Made by a program: the position numbers and the translations under genes. A DNA stretch of 64,000 nt from Caballeronia sp. LZ062 (lineage in GTDB: Bacteria; Pseudomonadota; Gammaproteobacteria; Burkholderiales; Burkholderiaceae): the NCBI RefSeq assembly GCF_031450785.1, contig NZ_JARTWB010000003.1:434001-498000 (forward strand), in the 5' to 3' direction. Positions 34,705-43,252 of this stretch are shown here, one piece after another (positions within the stretch are counted from its first letter, which is position 1; each line of letters starts with the position of its first letter). The notes under the pieces were generated by a model. It saw nothing but the letters and a program-made list of their open reading frames with translations, was not told where the DNA came from and did no database searches.

Positions 34705-36258
34705 TCAGTCAATCTGCTTCTGCCACACGGCGATCGCGCTCGCGCACAGCGCAACGCCGATCAGAAAATAGAAGCCGTCGAGCGAACTAAGAAAGCTCGC
34801 TTGCTGCGTGACCATGCGTCCCACTTCCGCGAGCGCCAGACTTTTTGCCTGCGCCACGCCGTAGCCGAGCGCCTCGAATCCGCCCGTCAACTTCTCGTAC
34901 GTGGTCTGGAACATCGGGTTGAACGCGTTCACGGATTCCGCGAGCCGCGCCTCGTGCAACGCCATGCGATGCTGTTCGAGGATGATGATCGTCGCCGTCG
35001 AGAACGAATACGTCAGTTGCTTGACGATGTTCTTGAAGCGGTAGCCGTGATTGAACTCTTCGATTGCGAACAGCCGAAACGTCACATTCGCGACCGGCAG
35101 CGCGATGAACAGCAGCAACAGGCCGCGCAGCACGAGCGGCGCAACGAGCCATTGCATGCTGACATCCGGCGGCATGCTCACCATCCAGGCGCCGACGAAC
35201 GCGGCGAGCAGAAACCCCGGCACGATCATCCATTTCTTGTGCGTGATGCGCGCCGAAAAGCGGAAATACACGAAGGCCATCACGACCGCGAAGAGCGACG
35301 AGAGCCCCACGAGCCGCCCCGCGTTTTCAACGGGATAGCGCAGCCCGCCTTCGAGAAAGCGCGAGACGAGAAAGCTCATCGCGTTGCTGACGTAGTAGAA
35401 CGCGATATACAGCATGATGCCCGCGCGAAAGGTCTTCTCGCGCAGCGCGTGCAGCCGGAGCAGCGGCTGCGGATGGTGCCACTGGTGCCACACGAACCAG
35501 CCGAGCGACAAAAGCCCCGCGACAGTCAGCACGATCAATTCGGGCGACGTGCTGAACAGCTCGAAGCGCACTTGCTGCATCACGATCTGCAGCGCGCCCT
35601 GCGCGAACGCAAAGATGATGTACGGCCAGAAGTGCGCATCGCCGCGTTGCTCGCGCTGCACGTGGCCCGTGTGCGGCACCGCGAGCAAGGCGAATACGCC
35701 CATTGCGACGCCGCCCGCCGCGCCGCAAGCGAAGAGGGCGCGCCAGCCGAACCACGCGACGAAGTAACCGCCGATCAGCGGCGCGAGTCCGCTGCCGAGC
35801 AGGATCATCAAGAGGAAATAGCGCACGGCGGTCGCGCGCCGTTGCGGCGTGATCTGCGTCTGAATCAGGATGCGGCACGCGCTCATCATCGGGCCGATGA
35901 AATAGCCCTGAAAGCCGCGCGCGAACGCCAGTTCCAGCGACGATTCCGACGCGGCAGCCGCCACCGCGCCCGCCGCGAACAGCAGCAGACAGCCGCCCAC
36001 ATAGCGCCGGTAGCCGAGCCGCTCGACCCACCACTGCTGCTGGAGAATGCCGAGCACCGAGGCGACGGCATACGCGCTCGACGCCCATACGAGTTCGTCC
36101 GCCGATGCATTGATGCCGCCCGCGATATAGCTCGTGAAGAAGGAGAACACCGCGTTATCGAAATAGTCGAGGCCGGTCGCGAGCGCGATGGCCCACGGGA
36201 AGGCTTCGTCGAGCAGGCGCGAGGCGAACGGACTGCGGGAAAGCGGCACGGCGCTCAT
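34705..36258 (-). CDS. MFS drug transporter, DHA2 (14-helix) type
   Basis: 517 residues with about 14 hydrophobic helices. The motif-A loop between helices 2 and 3 is VERLGYRRYVGGCLLL, and motif-C-like LGSGLAPLIGGYFVAWFGWRALF is present, as in EmrB/QacA-type antiporters. A C-terminal extension contains FKNIVKQLTYSFSTATIII and ALHEARLAESVNAF. The start ATG at 36258 overlaps the MerR stop (ATGA), so the regulator and pump form a coupled operon. Likely an efflux pump induced by the compound the MerR protein senses. No EmrA-type adaptor gene is present. Confidence 0.85.
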   Translation of the reverse strand: MSAVPLSRSPFASRLLDEAFPWAIALATGLDYFDNAVFSFFTSYIAGGINASADELVWASSAYAVASVLGILQQQWWVERLGYRRYVGGCLLLFAAGAVAAAASESSLELAFARGFQGYFIGPMMSACRILIQTQITPQRRATAVRYFLLMILLGSGLAPLIGGYFVAWFGWRALFACGAAGGVAMGVFALLAVPHTGHVQREQRGDAHFWPYIIFAFAQGALQIVMQQVRFELFSTSPELIVLTVAGLLSLGWFVWHQWHHPQPLLRLHALREKTFRAGIMLYIAFYYVSNAMSFLVSRFLEGGLRYPVENAGRLVGLSSLFAVVMAFVYFRFSARITHKKWMIVPGFLLAAFVGAWMVSMPPDVSMQWLVAPLVLRGLLLLFIALPVANVTFRLFAIEEFNHGYRFKNIVKQLTYSFSTATIIILEQHRMALHEARLAESVNAFNPMFQTTYEKLTGGFEALGYGVAQAKSLALAEVGRMVTQQASFLSSLDGFYFLIGVALCASAIAVWQKQID

Positions 36259-36761
36259 TCGGCGGCGTCCTCGCTGCCATGAGGATTGCGCCGGCGCCGC
36301 GCCGCGAACCGCTCTTCGAGCAGCGTTTCCTGCGCTTCGCCGGCGATACGCCGCCGGATGTAGTCGAGGTCGTCGCCGAGTTCGCTGCGCACGGCCTGCG
36401 CTTCCTTCAGTTCCCGCCGGACGCTCGCGATGCGCGCGTCGAGCGCCTCGACCTGCTGCGCGAGCGCCGCTTCGATCTCCCGCAGCGATTCGCTGGAATA
36501 ACCTTTGCGTCCGTCGCCGATGGGTTCGACCGGCCGCTTGAGCAACTCCACGATGCCTTGCAGCGAGAACCCGAGCGAGCGCAGCCGCAGGATGCGCGCG
36601 AACCGTTCGAGGTCCTGCTCGCTGTAAAGCCGGTAACGCCCCTCGCTGCGGCTCGGCGCGACGAGCCCGCGCTCCTCGTAGTACTTCAGCGTGCGAGGCG
36701 TGACATTCAGACGCTCGGCGGCGGCGCGGATGGTGAGCAGCGCGGGTTTCGTGGAAGACAT
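36255..36761 (-). CDS. MerR-family transcriptional regulator
   Basis: 168 residues from the ATG at 36761 (a GTG at 36773 would add four). Winged helix: LTIRAAAERLNVTPRTLKYYEERGLVAPSRSEGRYRLYSEQDLERFARILRLRSLGFSL. This is followed by a coiled-coil dimer helix (EIEAALAQQVEALDARIASVRREL). There is no metal-binding cysteine set, so a drug-type or redox-independent sensor is more likely than a metal sensor. The gene precedes an MFS pump and its promoter contains a palindrome at 36800-36829. Confidence 0.88.
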   Translation of the reverse strand: MSSTKPALLTIRAAAERLNVTPRTLKYYEERGLVAPSRSEGRYRLYSEQDLERFARILRLRSLGFSLQGIVELLKRPVEPIGDGRKGYSSESLREIEAALAQQVEALDARIASVRRELKEAQAVRSELGDDLDYIRRRIAGEAQETLLEERFAARRRRNPHGSEDAAE

Positions 36762-36791
36762 GGCAGGGCGCACTGAATGACGGCAACCGGC

Positions 36792-36829
36792 ATTATATCG
36801 TCAACCTGTACGTTCACGTTCATGTTGAC
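36792..36829 (-). promoter_or_regulatory. Candidate MerR operator and -10 of the merR-MFS operon
   Basis: A 30-base imperfect palindrome from GTCAAC (36800) to GTTGAC (36829), with 24 of 30 positions symmetrical. A TATAAT lies at 36797-36792 on the minus strand, directly beyond it. MerR proteins bind palindromes in long (19-20 bp) spacers, which fits this position. The -35 is not clear. Confidence 0.55.
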
Positions 36830-36946
36830 GCGAGCCGGGCCGAATGAGGGCGCGATGATAGACTTGAACCCGATCCGAGGCCGCCGCGCCAGGCACAGCC
36901 GGCCGCTCGACTCAAAACGACCGACATACCGCGAAGATAAAAAGGC

Positions 36947-37555
36947 ATGAAACGTTTCTCGATGATCCGGGATTTCCACCTGGCCGACTGGTTCACGCTC
37001 GGCAACGCCATCTGCGGCACGGGCGCGCTCTTCTCGACGATGAGCTACATCGACGACGCCGACGTCCTGCATATTTATCTGGCGTGCGCGCTCGTGTTCG
37101 CGGCGCTCGTGTTCGACGTGCTCGACGGGCGCATCGCGCGCTGGCGGCAAAAGGCGTCGCTGCTCGGCAAGGAACTGGATTCGCTCGCGGACGTCATCTC
37201 GTTCGGCGTCGCACCCGCGATCATCGGCTATGGATTCGGCATGCGCGGCCTCTACGATCGCGTGGTGCTCGCGTATTTCGTCGCGTGCGGCGTGTCGCGG
37301 CTGGCGCGCTATAACGTGACGACCGAGGAAATGTCGGGCGGCACCGGCAAGGTCACGCACTTCGAGGGCACGCCGATACCGACATCGTTCGCCATCGTGC
37401 TGATGCTCGCCATCGCCGCAGCGTTCGGCGCGCTTGGGCCGCATATGTGGTTCGGCGAATGGCGTATCGCGGGATTCACGCTGCATCCGCTCGTGCTGGT
37501 CTACGCGCTTTCCGGCTCGCTGATGATCAGCCGTATCCGCATTCCGAAGCCGTAG
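36947..37555 (+). CDS. pssA: CDP-diacylglycerol-serine O-phosphatidyltransferase
   Basis: A 202-residue membrane enzyme of the CDP-alcohol phosphatidyltransferase family. The motif D-G-x2-A-R-x8-G-x3-D-x3-D is complete at residues 60-82 (DGRIAR...LGKELDSLAD). The N-terminus (ADWFTLGNAICGTGALFS) and six hydrophobic segments are typical of bacterial type II phosphatidylserine synthase, which makes phosphatidylserine, precursor of phosphatidylethanolamine. No phosphatidylserine decarboxylase is adjacent. Divergent from the merR operon; ATG at 36947. Confidence 0.88.
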   Translation: MKRFSMIRDFHLADWFTLGNAICGTGALFSTMSYIDDADVLHIYLACALVFAALVFDVLDGRIARWRQKASLLGKELDSLADVISFGVAPAIIGYGFGMRGLYDRVVLAYFVACGVSRLARYNVTTEEMSGGTGKVTHFEGTPIPTSFAIVLMLAIAAAFGALGPHMWFGEWRIAGFTLHPLVLVYALSGSLMISRIRIPKP

Positions 37556-37729
37556 CGCTGCGTCCGCCGCTATCAAGTTTCATTTTCCCCCGCCGTATAC
37601 ACGTGGATGAATGGCGCCGCCCGCTGCGGGCGCGCCGCCCAGACGCCGAGGCTCGCCGCGCTTTGCACGCGGCATCCCAGCGCGGCCCACGGGATTCTGA
37701 CGAACCCGTTTCGAGAGCCCATCCACGCA

Positions 37730-38650
37730 ATGCAATTCAATCGCAAGACTGTGAGTCTCGCCTGCGCCATCGTATGCGCAAGCGCCGGCCTCGCGACCGT
37801 ATCGACGTCGGCACGCGCCGACGACGCACCCGAAGCGCCGAATGTGCCGCTCACGAGCGGCAAGCTGCTCTTGACCGGCGGCGTGTCGCAGGTCGAGGGC
37901 GCGGCGGGCGGCGGCCTCACGCCGTGGGCCGTCATCGGCGGCTACGGCACCGCGCGGCAACTCGGCGCGAATGTTCACGGCACGTATCTCCGCACGCAGG
38001 ACTACGCGCTCGGCACGTGGGGGCTGACCGTCGGCGTGGCGAACCGCGTCGAACTCTCGCTCGCGCGCCAGCGTTTCGACACGCGCGACGTGGGCGCGCA
38101 GCTCGGTCTCGGCAAGAACTACGCGTTCAATCAGGACATCTTCGGCGTGAAAGTGCGTCTGCTCGGCGACGCGGTGCTCGATCAGGACACGTGGCTGCCG
38201 CAGATCGCGGCCGGCGTTCAGTTCAAACACAACGAACAAGGCGCGGTGCTGAAGGCCATCGGCGCAGCGAGCAATTCGGGCACGGACTTCTATCTTTCGG
38301 CGACCAAGCTGCTGCTCGCGCAGAGCCTGCTGCTCAACGGCACGCTGCGCTTCACGAAAGCGAACCAGTTCGGCTTGCTGGGATTCGGCGGCGACAAATC
38401 CAATGCGTATCACCCGGAATTCGAATCGTCGGTGGCGTATTTGCTCACGAAGAACATCGCGATTGGCGGCGAATATCGCATGAAGCCGAACAACCTCTCG
38501 TTCGCGCGGGAGCAGGACGCCTACGACGCGTTCATCGCGTGGGCGCCGAACAAGCACATCTCGCTGACGGCGGCGTATGTCGCGCTCGGCGATATCGCGA
38601 CGATCAAAAATCAGCGCGGGCCGTACGTTTCCTTGCAGGCGGGGTTCTGA
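37730..38650 (+). CDS. DUF3034 family outer-membrane-like protein
   Basis: 306 residues from the ATG at 37730 with a signal peptide to about residue 28 (VSTSARA). The rest alternates polar and hydrophobic residues with many aromatic turns (GTYLRTQDYALGTWGLTVGVANRVELSLARQ...), like a beta-barrel. Family markers include GKLLLTGGVSQVEGAAGGGLTPWAVIGGYG. I infer an outer-membrane porin-like protein; its function is not established. First gene of a run with truncated haemoglobin, cupredoxin and GGDEF/EAL genes spaced by 0-2 bases or overlaps, so probably one operon. Confidence 0.75.
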   Translation: MQFNRKTVSLACAIVCASAGLATVSTSARADDAPEAPNVPLTSGKLLLTGGVSQVEGAAGGGLTPWAVIGGYGTARQLGANVHGTYLRTQDYALGTWGLTVGVANRVELSLARQRFDTRDVGAQLGLGKNYAFNQDIFGVKVRLLGDAVLDQDTWLPQIAAGVQFKHNEQGAVLKAIGAASNSGTDFYLSATKLLLAQSLLLNGTLRFTKANQFGLLGFGGDKSNAYHPEFESSVAYLLTKNIAIGGEYRMKPNNLSFAREQDAYDAFIAWAPNKHISLTAAYVALGDIATIKNQRGPYVSLQAGF

Positions 38651-38652
38651 CG

Positions 38653-39084
38653 ATGATCAAGCTACGCCACGCCGCGCTCGCCGTCTGCGCATTCGCCGCT
38701 TTCAGCGGCACCGCTCACGCTACCGACGACACGCTCTATCGCCAGTTCGGAGAGCAGGCCGGGCTCGTCAGAATCGTGGACGATCTGTACACGAATGTGC
38801 TCGCCGATCCCCGCACCGCGCCGTACTTCGAGAACGCACCCATCAAGCGCATCAAGACCAAGCTCGTCGAGCAGTTCTGCGTGCTGCTCGGCGGTCCGTG
38901 CGAATACACCGGCCGCCCGATGCGGCGCACCCACGAAGGTCAGAACATCGACCGGGCGGCGTTCAACGCGCTCGTCGAAGACTTGCAGGCCGCGATGGAC
39001 AAGAACGGCGTGCCGTTTCACGCGCAGAACAAGCTGCTCGCGAAACTCGCGCCCATGTACCGCGACGTCCAGGACCGCGAATGA
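38653..39084 (+). CDS. Secreted group I truncated haemoglobin
   Basis: 143 residues. An N-terminal signal peptide (1-23, MIKLRHAALA... ending AHA) is followed by a globin domain: LYRQFGEQAGLVRIVDDLYTNVLADPRTAPYFE, with the proximal F8 histidine at H94 in MRRTHEGQNI. Group I truncated haemoglobins bind O2 or NO and are normally cytosolic, so a periplasmic copy is notable. It starts two bases after the DUF3034 stop and overlaps the cupredoxin start by four bases (ATGA 39081-39084). Confidence 0.82.
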   Translation: MIKLRHAALAVCAFAAFSGTAHATDDTLYRQFGEQAGLVRIVDDLYTNVLADPRTAPYFENAPIKRIKTKLVEQFCVLLGGPCEYTGRPMRRTHEGQNIDRAAFNALVEDLQAAMDKNGVPFHAQNKLLAKLAPMYRDVQDRE

Positions 39085-39692
39085 CATCACGCCTTATCAT
39101 CTCTTCCCTGCTGTCCCTGACGGCGCTCTTCGCCGCGTGCGCACACGCGGCGAGCGTGCATGTGCAAGTCGTGGATCAGGCGGGCGCGCCCGTGCCGGAT
39201 GCCGTCGTGTATGCCGTGCCCGCAAACGGCAAGCTGCCCGCGGCGAAACCGGCCAGCGCCGTCATCGATCAGGTCAAGCGCCGCTTCGTGCCGCTCGTGT
39301 CCGTGGTCCAGACGGGCGCATCGGTCACGTTTCCGAACAAGGACAACATCGAGCACGATGTTTATTCGTTCTCGCCGGCGAAGCGCTTCGAGCTGAACCT
39401 GTACCACGGCATTCCGGGCGCGCCGGTCGTGTTCGACAAACCCGGCCTCGTCGTGATGGGCTGCAATATTCACGACGCGATGGTCGCGTATCTGCTGATC
39501 GTCGATACGCCGTATTTCGCGAAGACCGACGCGAAGGGCGCGGCGACCATCGACAATTTGCCCGCCGATGGCTACAAGCTCATTGCGTGGCACTTCCGCC
39601 TGACCGATCCCAACGCGCAGCCCGCGCAGAAGATCAGCGCGGCCTCGGATGTCGCGGCGAAATTCGCGCTGCAACTGAAAGCCGCCGAATAA
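39081..39692 (+). CDS. Cupredoxin-domain (methylamine-utilisation-like) periplasmic protein
   Basis: 203 residues, signal peptide to about residue 23 (ACAHA). Carboxypeptidase-like strand VHVQVVDQAGAPVPDAVVYAVP is followed by a cupredoxin core: PNKDNIEHDVYSFSPAKRFELNLY and GLVVMGCNIHDAMVAYLLI. Likely type-1 copper ligands H92, C128, H131 and M134 are all present. Proteins of this kind are often annotated as methylamine utilisation protein by similarity only. Coupled to the truncated haemoglobin before it, and one base from the GGDEF/EAL gene after it. Confidence 0.82.
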   Translation: MTSRLIISSLLSLTALFAACAHAASVHVQVVDQAGAPVPDAVVYAVPANGKLPAAKPASAVIDQVKRRFVPLVSVVQTGASVTFPNKDNIEHDVYSFSPAKRFELNLYHGIPGAPVVFDKPGLVVMGCNIHDAMVAYLLIVDTPYFAKTDAKGAATIDNLPADGYKLIAWHFRLTDPNAQPAQKISAASDVAAKFALQLKAAE

Positions 39693-39693
39693 C

Positions 39694-42033
39694 ATGCGCC
39701 TGCACAGCCTGCGTGCGCGCATCGCGCTGGTGTTCGTGTTGCTCATGCTCGTCGCGCAGGCGGCGGCGTATGTCGTCATCAATTCGGTGATTCTGAAGAA
39801 CGCGCACCAGAACGCGGAAGAGCAGTTGTCGGTCGCCGAACGCGTCTTCGGGCAAGTGCTGCGCGGCAACAGCCAGCAGTTGACGCAGGCGGCGAGCGTC
39901 GCCGCATCCGACTTCGGTTTTCGCGAAGCGGTGGCGACGCACGACAGCAAGACCGTCGCGTCCGCGTTGCAGAATCACGGCGACCGCATTCACGCGGATA
40001 TCGTGATGCTCGTCGATCTCGACGGCACGCTGATCGCCGACAGCGGCGGCGCGGGCCATGAGGGCATGGCCTTTCCGTTTCCGCATCTCATCAAGACCGT
40101 GGCCCAGAAGGGCGATGCGTCGTCGTTCGGCATGATCGGCGGCAAGGCGTATCAGCTTGTCGCGGTGCCGGTGAAGGCGCCCATTGTCATCGCGTGGGTC
40201 GTGATGGGCTTTGCCATCGACGACGCGCTCGCCCGCGAGATGAGCTCGCTGACATCGCTCGATGTGTCGTTCCTCACCGTGGACAAGCGCGGCACATGGG
40301 GCGTGCTCGCAAGTTCGCTGCCCGACGCGGCGCGAGCTAATCTGAAAAATCAGGCGCAACTCGCCGACGACGGCTACGCGACGCGCGTGCTGCATCTGCA
40401 TTCGGAAGGCCAGACCGTCGCCGTTCTGCTGGAGCGTTCGCTCAGCCAGGCGCTCGCACCGTTTCATCGCCTGCAGACGGCGCTTCTCGTCATCACGATG
40501 CTAGGCGTGATCATTTCCATTGCAGGCAGCATGTTGACGGCGCGCTCGGTCACGCGCCCGCTCGCGGCGCTCGCGCAGTTCTCGCGGCGCGTCGGGCATG
40601 GCGATTACAGCGCGGCCATCGAAGTGCGCCATCAGGACGAAATCGGCGAACTGGCGAGCGCGTTCAATCAGATGCAAGAGGGCATTGTCGAGCGCGAGCG
40701 GCGCATCACCGAACTCGCTTACATGGACCGGCTCACGGGCTTGCCGAATCGCGCGCTCTTCGCCGATCGCCTCCAGCAGGCAATTGCGGCGGCGCGCCTC
40801 GAAGGCCGCGCGTTGTCCGTGATGATGATGGACCTCGACCGCTTCAAGCTTGTGAATGACACGCTCGGGCATCCTATCGGCGACATGCTGCTGTGCGAAG
40901 TCGCGAAGCGCTTGCGTGCGGCGTTGCAGCGGTCCGACGACACGGTCGCGCGTCTGGGCGGCGACGAGTTCGCCGTGCTGCTGCCCGCCGACGATCTGCC
41001 GGCGGCGCGCGCAATCGCTACGCGCATGCTGCGCGCGCTCGAAGAGCCGATCATGATCGAAGGCCAGCTTGTGGATGTGGGCGCGAGCATCGGCATTGTC
41101 ACGTATCCCGAGAACGGCAGCGACATGAACGTGCTCTTGCGACGCGCCGATATCGCGATGTATGTGGCGAAACGCGCGAATCTCGGCTATGCGCTCTACG
41201 ACGAGCGGCACGACCAGAACAGCGCCGAACGTCTCTCGCTGATGAGCGAATTGCGGCAGGCGGTCGAGCACGATCAGCTCACGCTCTACTATCAGCCGAA
41301 GATCGATCTGGCGACGCATCGCGTGAAATATGTCGAGGCGCTGGTGCGCTGGGACCATCCGACGCGCGGGTTCGTGTCGCCGGACCAGTTCATTCCGTTC
41401 GCGGAACAGACGGGCTATATCAAGACCGTGTCGCGCTGGGTCGCGGACAAGGCCATCGCGCAGTGCGCGGCATGGCAGGCGCAAGGAATCGAACTCGCGG
41501 TGTCCGTGAACGTGTCGGCGCGCGAGCTGATTCAGTCGACGCTGCCGGAGACGTTCCAGAGCCTGCTCGAGCGGCACGGCGTCGCGCCGCAATGGATACG
41601 CGTCGAGATCACGGAAAGCGCGATCATGGACGACCCGAATCACGCCATCGAGACACTCGACCGTCTGCATGCCATCGGCATTTCTCTGTCCATCGACGAT
41701 TTCGGCACCGGCTATTCGTCGCTCACTTATCTGAAGCGCATGCCGGTGGACGAACTGAAGATCGACAAGTCGTTCGTGATGGGCATGACGCATCACAAGG
41801 ACGACGAGACCATCGTGCGATCCACCATCGATCTCGGGCACAACATGGGACTGAAGGTGGTCGCGGAAGGCGTCGAAAACGAAGCGACGATGCAGTGCCT
41901 CCGCGCGCTCGGCTGCGATCTGGCGCAAGGCTTTCATCTGAGCCGTCCGCTGCCGCCCGCGCAGTTAGTCGACTGGCTCGACGGCTGGCGCAGAGAGATC
42001 GGCGTCGAGCGGGAACCGTCGCTGTCCGCTTGA
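39694..42033 (+). CDS. Membrane GGDEF/EAL protein with periplasmic sensor domain
   Basis: 779 residues. Membrane helix 1 (about 8-30), an extracytoplasmic sensing domain of about 240 residues, membrane helix 2 (about 265-285), HAMP (RPLAALAQFSRRVGHGDYSAAI), then GGDEF with an intact GGDEF site near residue 421 and an EAL domain with V-E-A-L-V-R-W near 546 and DDFGTGYSSLTYLKRMPVDELKID. Both catalytic motifs look intact, so it may make and degrade cyclic di-GMP. The sensor domain probably reads the periplasm, where the haemoglobin and cupredoxin of its operon act. ATG two bases after the preceding stop. Confidence 0.9.
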   Translation: MRLHSLRARIALVFVLLMLVAQAAAYVVINSVILKNAHQNAEEQLSVAERVFGQVLRGNSQQLTQAASVAASDFGFREAVATHDSKTVASALQNHGDRIHADIVMLVDLDGTLIADSGGAGHEGMAFPFPHLIKTVAQKGDASSFGMIGGKAYQLVAVPVKAPIVIAWVVMGFAIDDALAREMSSLTSLDVSFLTVDKRGTWGVLASSLPDAARANLKNQAQLADDGYATRVLHLHSEGQTVAVLLERSLSQALAPFHRLQTALLVITMLGVIISIAGSMLTARSVTRPLAALAQFSRRVGHGDYSAAIEVRHQDEIGELASAFNQMQEGIVERERRITELAYMDRLTGLPNRALFADRLQQAIAAARLEGRALSVMMMDLDRFKLVNDTLGHPIGDMLLCEVAKRLRAALQRSDDTVARLGGDEFAVLLPADDLPAARAIATRMLRALEEPIMIEGQLVDVGASIGIVTYPENGSDMNVLLRRADIAMYVAKRANLGYALYDERHDQNSAERLSLMSELRQAVEHDQLTLYYQPKIDLATHRVKYVEALVRWDHPTRGFVSPDQFIPFAEQTGYIKTVSRWVADKAIAQCAAWQAQGIELAVSVNVSARELIQSTLPETFQSLLERHGVAPQWIRVEITESAIMDDPNHAIETLDRLHAIGISLSIDDFGTGYSSLTYLKRMPVDELKIDKSFVMGMTHHKDDETIVRSTIDLGHNMGLKVVAEGVENEATMQCLRALGCDLAQGFHLSRPLPPAQLVDWLDGWRREIGVEREPSLSA

Positions 42034-42101
42034 GTGGCTTCCGGTTGCGCGACGTGCCCGGCATAACGTAGAACAACGAACGGGCACGACACGCGCAAGC
42101 G

Positions 42102-42118
42102 TTTAGAACATCTTCTAT
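42102..42118. promoter_or_regulatory. Motif copy a (TTTAGAACATCTTCTAT)
   Basis: TTTAGAAC-AT-CTTCTAT. It matches the copies at 44943 and 47092 at 15 of 17 positions, but lacks the downstream CCTTAACC element those have. It lies just before the hairpin at 42124. Confidence 0.5.
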
Positions 42119-42123
42119 GGACG

Positions 42124-42149
42124 GCACGCTTCGCGTGTGGCGTGCTTTT
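42124..42149 (+). terminator. Candidate terminator of the DUF3034-GGDEF/EAL operon
   Basis: Stem GCACGC (42124-42129) and GCGTGC (42140-42145) followed by TTTT. A competing small stem CACGC/GCGTG lies inside. It lies 91 bases after the GGDEF/EAL stop. Confidence 0.45.
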
Positions 42150-42226
42150 CGCGTGCCGCTCCTTCACTCTTCCTGAAACACCCGTTGCGCCGGCGCTTGT
42201 TCCACCGCATTTATAGGGGACAGGGT

Positions 42227-42243
42227 TTTCAACATCGTTCTAT
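42227..42243. promoter_or_regulatory. Motif copy b (TTTCAACATCGTTCTAT)
   Basis: Resembles copies a, c and d. About 19 bases downstream is CTTTATC, at nearly the position where copies c and d have CTTAACC. It lies 225 bases before the regulator gene at 42468, so it may be the regulated promoter of that gene. Confidence 0.5.
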
Positions 42244-42467
42244 ATGACCGAATTTGCCGCGCCTTTATCGTTCAATGCAAGTCACGACAACATGGAAGTG
42301 GACGAAGAACGTCGATAGACAGACGCTTCCATCGTAGCGCCGTGACGACTTCGCAGCGCGCGTCGATCGCGTTCCTGCGACGCTCGCCGAGCAATCGGGC
42401 TAACGGTTGAGGCCTCCGCGAGCCAGTTGATGGGGTGGCCCCGTGGGGCCTGTCGGGAGATGTTTGG

Positions 42468-43145
42468 ATGGGAAAGACAAGAATCGCGGTCGTCGACGAT
42501 CATCCGCTCGTGCTGTGCGGAATTCTCAAGACCCTGGAAAGCGCGGACTTCGATGTATTGGGCGCGGTCACGAGTCCGGCGCAATTGCTGCAACTGTTGA
42601 GCGACGAGCCGTGCGATGTCGTCGTCAGCGACTATTCGATGCCGGGCGATCAGACGCTCGACGGCTGGCGTTTTCTCGCCACTGTGTCGAGTCAGTTTCC
42701 GGACACGCGTGTACTCGTCTATACCGAGTTCGATGACCCGTTCCTCGTGGGCAGTCTGGTGCAGCGAGGTGTCGCGGGTATCGTGAGCAAGCGCGACGAG
42801 ATGCACGAAGTGCTGGCCGCGACACGCGCGCTCGCCAACGGAGGCCGTTATCTGTCTCCCATCGCCCATGCGTCGCTGGAACGGTTCGGCACGCTGCCGG
42901 AATACAAGCGGTTCATGGCGCTCACGCGCCGTCAGATGGAAGTGACGGGCCTCATGCTGTGCGGCCTCACAGTCTGCGAGACGGCCCGCCTGCTTCACCG
43001 GCGTGTCAATACGATCAGCGCACAGCGCAGCGAAGCATGCCGCCGGCTGGGCTTTTCGGGCGAGTCGGAGATGTACCGTTTCGCGGTCGGCCACGGTTTG
43101 TGGCTGGATCGCTCGATGGCCGGGAGCGAGCTTCGGCCTGCGTAA
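42468..43145 (+). CDS. NarL/FixJ-type response regulator, tandem copy 1
   Basis: 225 residues from ATG 42468, preceded by GGGAGATG. Receiver domain: IAVVDDHPLVLCGILKTL, phospho-acceptor D in VVVSDYSMPGD, T in VLVYTEFDDPFLVGSL and K in GIVSKRDE. The C-terminal LuxR-type helix-turn-helix is divergent (MALTRRQMEVTGLMLCGLTVCETARLLHRRVNTISAQRSEACRRLGF). It is a clear paralogue of the next gene, and the shared EFDDPFLVG and QMEVTGLMLCG are not typical of NarL proteins in general. No histidine kinase is adjacent; the hybrid kinase at 54453 is the nearest candidate partner. Confidence 0.87.
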   Translation: MGKTRIAVVDDHPLVLCGILKTLESADFDVLGAVTSPAQLLQLLSDEPCDVVVSDYSMPGDQTLDGWRFLATVSSQFPDTRVLVYTEFDDPFLVGSLVQRGVAGIVSKRDEMHEVLAATRALANGGRYLSPIAHASLERFGTLPEYKRFMALTRRQMEVTGLMLCGLTVCETARLLHRRVNTISAQRSEACRRLGFSGESEMYRFAVGHGLWLDRSMAGSELRPA

Positions 43146-43252
43146 CCCGGTTGGATGGTGTGTGCGGAGCACGGGCGCAATCGAGAGCGGCTTCCCGTAT
43201 TCATGCCGTTGGAGGCGACGGCAAAAGATCCGTCTGGTTGGAGATAACAATA

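Larger units (their letters stand above)
42034..42467. other. Intergenic region with two copies of the AGAAC-type motif
   Basis: 434 bases between the GGDEF/EAL gene and the first NarL-type regulator. It contains a motif copy at 42102-42118, a terminator-like hairpin at 42124-42149 and another copy at 42227-42243, 225 bases before the regulator start. No protein-coding frame is convincing. Confidence 0.6.

Noticed and set aside
34801..36282. Plus-strand frame of 493 codons opposite the MFS pump
   Set aside because: No recognisable domain; composition is typical of the antisense of a membrane-protein gene.
42102..42118. Treating motif copy a as a strong promoter of the island
   Set aside because: It lacks the CCTTAACC element and precedes a hairpin by five bases, so it may be a non-functional relic. 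Kept only as a motif match.
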